From: JAXFQS01 sp051892815
GTDB taxonomy: Bacteria; Verrucomicrobiota; Kiritimatiellia; RFP12; DVOR01
NCBI GenBank assembly: GCA_051892815.1
Contig: JBJFGP010000052.1
Coordinates: 1-5,029, forward strand
Direction of reading: 5' to 3'
DNA: 5,029 nt
The notes beneath the pieces were generated by a model. It was not told the origin of the DNA. It ran no database searches and saw only the letters and a list, made by a program, of their open reading frames with translations. The position numbers and the translations under genes were made by a program. Of this stretch, positions 1-5,029 are shown in pieces; position 1 is the first letter of the stretch, and every line of letters starts with the position of its first letter.

Positions 1-1987
1 CCTGGAGAATATTGCCTTTCGTGCTGGGGGGGACAACGAGAGAAAGTTGGGGAAAGGAACCCTTTGCACAAGTGGCATCGGCGGTGAGATTCAGGAGGGT
101 CAACTGGTTGCCACGACGAACGCCCTCGCCAGAGAATCGGGCATCGGGTTCGCAGAGCGTCTGACCCTTTGCCTTATAGGTCAACTGCTGGACGGCAGAG
201 TTGAATTTGAATGCCTGCGTGGTATCGGAGAGTTCGGCGGATAGGTTGAACAGGAGGCGTCCGTCAAGTTTGTCGGCGGGCTTCGGCATCAGTTTGTTGA
301 GCATCGGCAGACTGGCATCCACCGTGGCGGTGATTCCAGAGAATTGCCACTTGCCGTTGGCGTTGGGGAGGGCGGCTCGTTTCCAGGTCAATTTGGCCTT
401 GCTCTCATCCCAATTCAGGGAGAGTGAACCGGGCAGGAGGACACTGTCTGACCAGGTGTTACCCAGGGAGATTACCGTGTTCAGGCTACTTTCCACTCTT
501 TTCGCGATCAGCGGCGGATGGCTGGTCTGGTCGAGGCGGAAGTCTTCGAGCCGCTGGTCCGCATTCAAAAGAATTGCGCTGCCGTGTGGCTTGGAATTGA
601 CCTTGAGATTCCATTTGCCTGCCGTAGCCGGCAAGGCAGGAAATATGGTCTTCAGATTGGCGGAGAGGCTCGCAAGATTGGCTTGGGCTTCGAGGGTGAG
701 ATTGGAGACTGTGCCGCTGCCGGCTAGGCGGATTGAGGGGGTGGTCAGTTCAAGGTCGCGGACGAATACCTTAGTCGGTTCGTCTACCGGGGTTTCCGTG
801 GCGAAGGTGAATGTTGGGGCAGGGGCGAGAGGCAGGGTCTTCCCCTCGTGAAGGATGTTCAGGCCTGGCATATCGCCATTGGCTTTGAGACGGATGATGC
901 CATCTTGTTCTTCCGCGGCGAGGTTGAGGTTGATTAGCCCCCGGGGCACGGATATGGCAGACGAGAGATTCAAGAATGGGCGGAAATCGCGCACGATGGC
1001 TGGTGGTGAGAAGATGGCTCGTGCACGACCGTTGTGGAGAACACCTTCCTTCCCAGAGGCTTTGGCGGCGAAATTGACCCAGGGTGATTCGCCCTGACAA
1101 GAGCGGAGTTGCCATTGGTTTTTTTTGCGGTAAAAGTCGGCTTTGAGGCGCAGGGAGGCTGGCTTGGCATTGGAGAGGCAGAAGTCATCGACTTTGAGTT
1201 CTGCGCTGGCTTCCAAAGAGTCGAGTCCTTCAAGTGAAAGGGTTGCGGTCGCGTCAAGGGTTCCGCCCGACGGGTGGGAGAGTTTTGGGGTAAGGGCTTG
1301 GTTGAGAGCGATTCCGGAGATGGCCAGGTTTGCCTGGCCTTTCGCGTCGAGAAGGCTATCGACAGTCCCCTTGAGTTCGACCTTTCCGCTGGCGACCTCG
1401 CAGAGGACTTCAAATGGTATCGCCGAATGGATGGTGTCGATGGAAAGGGTGGCGTTGATGGCCTTTATGTCGGGGTATTCTCCGATATGGAGTGTTCCGT
1501 CACGAACGCGCAGGTCGACCAGAATGTCCCAAACGGGCAGGATGAATCTTCCGCTTTCTTTCCCGCCGTTTCCTGTTTGCTTGGGCATCTCGGTGCGAAC
1601 AGTGGGGCGCTCAATTCGGAGTTCACCCAGGTTGGCGCGTCCTATGGGCAACCATCCTAGGAGTGCGGTCGAGGAGCGGATGGCCGGAATGTCGATGGCG
1701 CGGGCGGGATGTTTCTGTTCGTAGTGGAGGCCGTCGATTGCGAGCGGGGTGAACCAGCCGATTCGAAAGTCGTCGACGGTCAGCAACGCTGTGGGGGGAA
1801 TGTTGCGGTTGATGTGGTGGAGAATGAGGCGTTTGCCGGCTGGAGAGGTGAGCAGGGATGGGACTACGGCAATGAACAGCGCCAGCAAGGCGAGGGGGAA
1901 TGCCAGGAAGAATAGGCAACCTCGCCGTGGCTTGGGGGAATTGGTTTGTTCGTCTTGTTCGGATTCGCTGTTGCGGGTGAATTGCAT
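1..1987 (-). CDS. AsmA/TamB-like membrane-anchored protein, N-terminal 662 residues (C-terminus outside window)
   Basis: The reading frame is open without a stop from ATG at 1987 to the left edge, so at least 662 residues are encoded. Residues 1-22 are polar and end in basic PKPRR. Residues about 24-44 form one strongly hydrophobic segment, read as an uncleaved anchor with the rest in the periplasm. It is followed by TSPAGKRLILHHIN (47-60) and DDFRIGWFTPLAIDGL (72-87), the pattern after the anchor of AsmA-type proteins, and by VRDGTLHI (161-168). The remainder alternates short beta-strand-like stretches. A module of the form L..hhP......GKW/GR+hydrophobics recurs near residues 339-356, 445-463, 539-549 and 563-582. 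Known AsmA-like proteins are bridge-like envelope proteins linked to lipid transport or outer-membrane assembly; that role here is inference. The start lies 6 bases after the exonuclease stop and has no clear Shine-Dalgarno, suggesting translational coupling. It contains a palindrome (616-640) and an eight-A run (1119-1126). The broad class is fairly sure, the subfamily is not. Confidence 0.72.
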   Translation of the reverse strand, partial: MQFTRNSESEQDEQTNSPKPRRGCLFFLAFPLALLALFIAVVPSLLTSPAGKRLILHHINRNIPPTALLTVDDFRIGWFTPLAIDGLHYEQKHPARAIDIPAIRSSTALLGWLPIGRANLGELRIERPTVRTEMPKQTGNGGKESGRFILPVWDILVDLRVRDGTLHIGEYPDIKAINATLSIDTIHSAIPFEVLCEVASGKVELKGTVDSLLDAKGQANLAISGIALNQALTPKLSHPSGGTLDATATLSLEGLDSLEASAELKVDDFCLSNAKPASLRLKADFYRKKNQWQLRSCQGESPWVNFAAKASGKEGVLHNGRARAIFSPPAIVRDFRPFLNLSSAISVPRGLINLNLAAEEQDGIIRLKANGDMPGLNILHEGKTLPLAPAPTFTFATETPVDEPTKVFVRDLELTTPSIRLAGSGTVSNLTLEAQANLASLSANLKTIFPALPATAGKWNLKVNSKPHGSAILLNADQRLEDFRLDQTSHPPLIAKRVESSLNTVISLGNTWSDSVLLPGSLSLNWDESKAKLTWKRAALPNANGKWQFSGITATVDASLPMLNKLMPKPADKLDGRLLFNLSAELSDTTQAFKFNSAVQQLTYKAKGQTLCEPDARFSGEGVRRGNQLTLLNLTADATCAKGSFPQLSLVVPPSTKGNILQ
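616..640. repeat. Palindromic hairpin, possible REP-like element inside coding sequence
   Basis: The sequence can fold in two ways. In one, 616-619 pairs with 635-638 and 620-624 pairs with 629-633, giving nine pairs with one bulged A (634) and a TAGC loop. In the other, CCTGCC at 618-623 pairs with GGCAGG at 635-640. On the coding strand it reads through in frame as residues 450-457 (PALPATAG) of the AsmA-like protein. From memory, its GGCTACGGCAGGC half resembles dispersed palindromic repeats of several environmental bacterial genomes; this is unverified. Only one copy was noticed in the window. It could simply be a chance palindrome in G+C-rich coding DNA. Confidence 0.4.
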
Positions 1988-1993
1988 GGCGTG

Positions 1994-2830
1994 CTATTCG
2001 AGGTTTCCCCACTCGTCAAGGTAGCGCTCGACGAAGGCGGTTTTGGGGTCTTCGCAGAGTTCCATCAGGTAGTCTCGTAGAAGTGCCTGCTCGTCGTCGT
2101 ACTGGTTGTCGTCAAAGAGCCCTGCGAAGTGGGCGGTGCGCAGCCAAAGCAGGTAGGTGGAGATGGCGTCGAAGCAGTTGTATTCGACGATGCTCCGGTA
2201 TTGCCCGTTCTGCCAGAGCGTGAAGACCTCTTCTCCGTGGGTTTCGAACTTGCCGGGGATGCCGGAGAGTGAGCAGAGTTCGTTGAGCGACGGGGTGTTG
2301 CGGAAGCCGCTGGGAGCCAGGCATTCTTGCAGGTCGATGTGGGCTTCGCTGGCGTGGGAGAAGTAGTCGTAGCCATCCCAAGGTTTGAGGGGCCGCTGGC
2401 AGAGTTCCTTGGCGGATACGCCGAGCGTCACGGCCCGTTGCAGGAGGATTCGCCAGTCGGAACCTCTGGAGTTGTAGCCGACAAGTTGGGGCTTTTGCTT
2501 GCCGACACCGGAGAGGAAGCGCCCGACGATTTGCTTCTCTTCGCGTGCGGCGGGATTGTCCGGATCGTCCGGCAGATAGAAGAGCTTGAGCGTAGTCCCG
2601 TTCTCGGTCTGCTTTCGAATTAGCACGGCGATGGAGACGACGCGGCAGAGGATGTATTTCAGGAATGGGGTGGGGTTTTCCTCGGTCGCTCCGCCAGCGA
2701 GCCACATGGCTTTGAGAACTTCCTCGTCGGGGGCTGCTGGGGGGAGTTTGTGGAGAATGCGTCCGGCGCGCGCATCGGGAATCCATTCGCAGTCGAACGC
2801 CCACACTTGGTTTCCAATCGAGGTGAACAT
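1994..2830 (-). CDS. Predicted 3'-5' exonuclease, PolB-like DEDDy family
   Basis: This complete 278-residue protein has the three exonuclease motifs of the ribonuclease-H-like DEDDy superfamily. Exo I is FDCEW (D13, E15). Exo II is LVGYNSRGSDWRIL, with N120 and catalytic D125. Exo III is YNCFDAISTYL, giving the Y-x3-D signature (Y217, D221). A HIDLQE segment (164-169) and CRVVSIAVL (62-70) also fit the stand-alone family related to the exonuclease domain of DNA polymerase B (Pfam DNA_pol_B_exo2, assigned by pattern). No polymerase domain, signal peptide or membrane segment is present, so a cytoplasmic two-metal 3'-5' exonuclease on DNA or RNA is expected; the substrate is unknown. The length is ordinary for a single-domain enzyme. 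The ATG overlaps the upstream stop by one base (TGATG), and an AAAGG lies 9 bases before it, which supports this start. It is followed after 6 bases by the AsmA-like gene. Confidence 0.85.
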   Translation of the reverse strand: MFTSIGNQVWAFDCEWIPDARAGRILHKLPPAAPDEEVLKAMWLAGGATEENPTPFLKYILCRVVSIAVLIRKQTENGTTLKLFYLPDDPDNPAAREEKQIVGRFLSGVGKQKPQLVGYNSRGSDWRILLQRAVTLGVSAKELCQRPLKPWDGYDYFSHASEAHIDLQECLAPSGFRNTPSLNELCSLSGIPGKFETHGEEVFTLWQNGQYRSIVEYNCFDAISTYLLWLRTAHFAGLFDDNQYDDEQALLRDYLMELCEDPKTAFVERYLDEWGNLE

Positions 2831-3690
2831 CAGTAGGAACCTTTCGCTTGAGAGGTTGGCAGGAGTTGGGGGGAAAGGTGATAACGATTGAGGAGCGATC
2901 GTTGCAAGGGTTCGTATACGGAGGGTGCAACCAATCGGTTCCGTTCAATTCGGGCTAGGAGTGGCGCCAGCAGGTCGATGCGCTTGTGGGTGACGACAAG
3001 GCCGGTGAGAGCATGGACGGCAAGGCGTTCGAGTGCGGCTTGCTGGACGGGATTGGCGCGCTTGAGCCCCTGTTCGCACCAGTAGAGCGCGAGGGTTTCG
3101 GGCAGCCTCGGGTTCAAATCGGGGTAGGACGGGAACGTTTGGGCGAGTTGCTCCTTCGAGAGGACGGCAGGCTCCGCGGCAAGGCGGGCTCGGTAGAGAG
3201 GGGCGGCAGAGTCGAGCGGCGCGGCCAACTTGAACAGGTAGATCCAAGCCAGTTCGCGGCAGAGATCGGGAGAGCCCGGATTGAGCGGAATCGCCCGAGA
3301 CTGGAGATGTTCGATGCCCTCCCGGACCCAGTGCCAACGGGCTTCGTCGTCCCTCTGCATCGCCGAGAGATTGAACGCAAAGTTCCATGCCGCGTAGGCC
3401 CAGGCCTGCGTCGCAGAAGGATCGAGTGCGGCAATCCACCGGACCAATTGCGCCAATTCCACGCACCGGCCTTGCTCTTGGAGAAGCGTCGCCCGATACC
3501 ACAGCACCTCGGTCAGCGCACCGCGAAAAGGCCCCAGCAGAATCTCAAGCGTCCGAAGCCCGGAAGGCATGGAAGTAAGGGCCGTCCGAGCCGGGAGTTC
3601 GCGGCGTAGATGCCGATTCTGCTGGGCGGAAAATGCGCAGACCCCAAGGAGCAGCGCGGCCGCCAAAGTGATGCCAAGACGCCCACTCAT
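2830..3690 (-). CDS. Uncharacterised exported or membrane-anchored TPR-like protein
   Basis: This 286-residue protein starts with a short basic end (R4) and a hydrophobic stretch at residues 5-22, which is a signal peptide or N-terminal anchor. The cysteine at 18 follows LLGV and does not fit a lipobox. The mature part is almost entirely alpha-helical in appearance, with TPR-like helix pairs: about 61-94 (EVLWYRATLLQEQGR, then WIAALDP), 95-137 (AWAYAAWNFAFNLS, then WVREGIEHL and LNPGSP) and 138-172 (LCRELAWIYLFKLA). Later helices (198-277) fit the repeat less well. TPR solenoids usually bind proteins or peptides; no catalytic motif is visible, and the function is unknown. From memory it resembles uncharacterised proteins in PVC-group bacteria. 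Its ATG overlaps the queA stop by four bases (ATGA) and its TGA overlaps the next ATG by one base. No good Shine-Dalgarno precedes it, so translation probably depends on ribosomes finishing queA. The ORF is well supported, the role is not. Confidence 0.75.
   Translation of the reverse strand: MSGRLGITLAAALLLGVCAFSAQQNRHLRRELPARTALTSMPSGLRTLEILLGPFRGALTEVLWYRATLLQEQGRCVELAQLVRWIAALDPSATQAWAYAAWNFAFNLSAMQRDDEARWHWVREGIEHLQSRAIPLNPGSPDLCRELAWIYLFKLAAPLDSAAPLYRARLAAEPAVLSKEQLAQTFPSYPDLNPRLPETLALYWCEQGLKRANPVQQAALERLAVHALTGLVVTHKRIDLLAPLLARIERNRLVAPSVYEPLQRSLLNRYHLSPQLLPTSQAKGSY
2840..2844 (-). promoter_or_regulatory. Weak Shine-Dalgarno for the exonuclease gene
   Basis: On the minus strand AAAGG ends 9 bases before the ATG at 2830, an acceptable distance. 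It lies within the last codons of the TPR-like gene, just ahead of the TGATG stop/start overlap. It is the best ribosome-binding match at any of the four visible gene starts, but it is only a five-base partial match. Confidence 0.35.
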
Positions 3691-4709
3691 AGGATCAACA
3701 TACAGTCGCCGTAGGAGAAGAAACGATACCGCTCCCGAACCGCCTCCCTATAAGCATCAAGGATGCGTTCGCGGCCGGCAAGGGCACTGACCATCATAAT
3801 TAAAGTGGACTTCGGGAGATGAAAGTTCGTCAGCAGAATGTCGACAGTATTGAAGGCGTAGGGCGGATGGATGAAGATGCGGCTGGAACCATCCCCCGAG
3901 TGCCCAAGACCAATAGTCTCCAGCGTGCGGACAGTCGTGGAACCGACCGCGAGAATACGCCCGCCCTGGGCCTTTGCCTGGACTATCGCCTGGGCGGTTT
4001 TTGCCGGCACATGGAAGCGCTCGGCATCCATCACATGGTCCTCAATCTGCTCGACTTTGACAGGCTTGAAAGTGCCTGGACCGACATGAAGTGTGACATA
4101 ACAGCGTCGGATTCCTTTGCGGGAAAGGGTGTCGAGCAATGGCTGGTCAAAGTGCAGACCAGCCGTTGGAGCGGCGACGGCTCCTACATTCCTGGCATAG
4201 ACGGTCTGGTAGCGCTCGGAGTCCAGAGGTTGCTGGTTTTCTCGGTGGATGTAAGGGGGCAAAGGTGTTCGGCCGTAGCGTTGGAGCAGGGGCATCAGGT
4301 CGCTTCCCGCCGTGTCGATTTGTACGGCGCAGAGTTCGCCATCGCGCTCCAGGATGGTGGCTCGGATATGGCCTTCGGCGAAGGTTGCGGTTTGCCCAGG
4401 GCGCATCTTGCGGCCACTTCCTCCAATGGCCTTCCAAACGGATGGGCGGAGTTCTTCGACGAACAGGAGTTCGATGGCGCCATGGGTATCTGTCCAGGTG
4501 CCGAGTAGGCGGGCGGGGAAGACTTTGGTGTCGTTCATCACCATCAAGTCGTTGACAGAAAGGTACTCGGGAAGGTCTGTGACATGGCGGTGTTCGATGG
4601 CTCCGGTATCACGGTGGAGTACCATCATACGGGAGGCGGAACGGACAGGGGATGGTTGCTGGGCAATGAGTTCTTCGGGGAGTTCGTAATCGAAGTCGGA
4701 GGTGTTCAT
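3687..4709 (-). CDS. queA: S-adenosylmethionine:tRNA ribosyltransferase-isomerase (queuosine synthesis)
   Basis: QueA moves and isomerises the ribosyl part of S-adenosylmethionine onto 7-aminomethyl-7-deazaguanine at wobble position 34 of tRNA, forming epoxyqueuosine in the cytoplasm. The 340-residue product has the usual family length and carries its hallmark blocks in order: DFDYELP (5-11), NDTKVFPARL (59-68), GRTPLPPYI (146-154), ERYQTVYA (165-172), GAVAAPTAGLHF (176-187), HVGPGTFKPV (208-217), HVMDAE (225-230), VGSTTVRTLE (255-264), LLTNFHLPKSTLIMMVSA (292-309) and the terminal FFSYGDCMLI (330-339). These are intact, so the enzyme should be active. One small departure is HPPY (281-284), where relatives usually have PGY or PGF. 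The ATG lies one base after the fmt stop (TGAGATG) and gives the conserved N-terminus, so the start is secure. The gene ends in a four-base overlap with the next one. tgt and the preQ1 synthesis genes are not in the window. Confidence 0.97.
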   Translation of the reverse strand: MNTSDFDYELPEELIAQQPSPVRSASRMMVLHRDTGAIEHRHVTDLPEYLSVNDLMVMNDTKVFPARLLGTWTDTHGAIELLFVEELRPSVWKAIGGSGRKMRPGQTATFAEGHIRATILERDGELCAVQIDTAGSDLMPLLQRYGRTPLPPYIHRENQQPLDSERYQTVYARNVGAVAAPTAGLHFDQPLLDTLSRKGIRRCYVTLHVGPGTFKPVKVEQIEDHVMDAERFHVPAKTAQAIVQAKAQGGRILAVGSTTVRTLETIGLGHSGDGSSRIFIHPPYAFNTVDILLTNFHLPKSTLIMMVSALAGRERILDAYREAVRERYRFFSYGDCMLIL

Positions 4710-4710
4710 C

Positions 4711-5029
4711 TCAGTAGAGTCTGGTTCCTGGGGGAAGGTTGGCGCCGCGGAGGAAGTCTGCTCCGGACATGATGCGTTTGCCTTCGGGTTGGACTTGGGT
4801 GAGGAGCAGGGAATCGGTGCCGCAGGCGACTAGGGGGCCTTCGGGATGGTGGTCGAGAATGGTTCCTGGGGGTGCTTGGATGGTGGTCTGCGGAAGGATT
4901 CGGGCGCGGTGGATTTTGAGCATCTTTGAGTCTGGCTGGTTGGTGAGGTGTGCGGTGGCGCCCGGCCAGGGATTGCAGGCTCGGATGCGTTGGTGGAGTT
5001 CTTTTGCCGGGTGGGTCCAGTCGAGTTGA
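4711..5029 (-). CDS. fmt: Methionyl-tRNA formyltransferase, C-terminal 105 residues (5' part outside window)
   Basis: Fmt formylates the amino group of methionyl-initiator tRNA with 10-formyltetrahydrofolate so that bacterial translation can begin. Only the last 105 codons are present, about one third of the usual 310 or so residues, so the Rossmann-type catalytic domain with its folate-binding site lies beyond 5029. What is seen is the C-terminal OB-like tRNA-binding domain. It begins with LDWTHPAKELHQRIRACNPWPGA-type sequence, split here as LDWTHPAKELHQRIRA and CNPWPGA, the family's hallmark linker into the domain. It continues with LKIHRARIL and VACGTDSLLLTQVQPEGKR, and closes with MSGADFLRG and LPPGTRLY. 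The frame is open to the window edge with no internal stop. Truncation is due to the window, not to mutation. The TGA lies one base ahead of the queA ATG, so the two are expected to be co-transcribed and translationally coupled. def, the common partner of fmt, is not on the queA side. Confidence 0.95.
   Translation of the reverse strand, partial: QLDWTHPAKELHQRIRACNPWPGATAHLTNQPDSKMLKIHRARILPQTTIQAPPGTILDHHPEGPLVACGTDSLLLTQVQPEGKRIMSGADFLRGANLPPGTRLY

Noticed and set aside
616..640. The hairpin considered as a transcription terminator
   Set aside because: It lies in the middle of an open reading frame, and no T-run follows it on the coding strand.
201..851. Plus-strand open frame of 216 codons opposite the AsmA-like gene
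   Set aside because: The translation is arginine- and serine-rich low-information sequence with no motif, and the opposite strand carries a continuous 662-codon frame with a coherent membrane protein.
970..1413. Minus-strand 147-codon frame inside the AsmA-like gene
   Set aside because: Out of frame with the long open reading frame, serine/proline/lysine-rich, no start signal and no motif.
2112..2948. Minus-strand 278-codon frame overlapping the exonuclease in another frame
   Set aside because: Its arginine/proline/histidine-rich translation is typical of an out-of-frame shadow, and it spans the boundary of two genes that are well supported in their own frames.
2986..3609. Plus-strand 207-codon frame opposite the TPR-like gene
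   Set aside because: Highly charged arginine/glycine/glutamate-rich translation with no domain, antisense to a gene with overlapping start and stop signals on both sides.
3819..4508. Long plus-strand open frame of 229 codons opposite queA
   Set aside because: It is wholly antisense to a gene with every QueA motif, its translation shows no recognisable domain, and such antisense frames are expected in G+C-rich coding DNA.
1..5029. Search for CRISPR arrays, transposases, phage, toxin-antitoxin or defence genes
   Set aside because: No regularly spaced direct repeats, terminal inverted repeats or relevant protein motifs were seen, and almost every base is already assigned to the five minus-strand genes.

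Overview
The window is a gene-dense stretch of bacterial chromosome with roughly 57-60 % G+C (estimated from sampled lines). All five genes lie on the minus strand, so the transcript reads from position 5029 towards 1. Neighbouring genes are separated by -4 to +6 bases. I see no room for an internal promoter or terminator between genes, so the simplest reading is one operon. Both ends of the window cut through a gene, so the unit continues on both sides.

In transcription order: (1) the 3' third of fmt, methionyl-tRNA formyltransferase (4711-5029, N-terminus outside the window); (2) queA, the S-adenosylmethionine:tRNA ribosyltransferase-isomerase of queuosine synthesis (3687-4709), complete; (3) an uncharacterised 286-residue exported or membrane-anchored protein with TPR-like helices (2830-3690); (4) a 278-residue predicted 3'-5' exonuclease of the PolB-like DEDDy class (1994-2830); (5) the first 662 residues of a large membrane-anchored AsmA/TamB-like protein (1-1987), whose C-terminus lies beyond the left edge.

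The first two genes act on tRNA: fmt formylates initiator Met-tRNA and queA modifies the wobble base of GUN-anticodon tRNAs. The exonuclease is a nucleic-acid enzyme of unknown substrate. The TPR-like and AsmA-like proteins belong to the cell envelope. The mixture looks like a housekeeping operon with lineage-specific passengers rather than a single pathway. No transposase, phage gene, tRNA, rRNA, CRISPR array or defence cassette was seen.

Organism: the AsmA-like protein implies a diderm (Gram-negative type) bacterium. The TPR-like protein resembles, from memory only, uncharacterised proteins of the Planctomycetes-Verrucomicrobia-Lentisphaerae group, so a PVC-type bacterium is a weak guess. 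Most starts lack a good Shine-Dalgarno sequence and appear to depend on translational coupling.

The points most worth a second look are a palindromic REP-like hairpin inside the AsmA-like coding sequence (616-640), the exported TPR-like protein placed between two cytoplasmic enzymes, and the orphan DEDDy exonuclease in a tRNA-gene context. I did not find convincing evidence of a novel multi-gene system.
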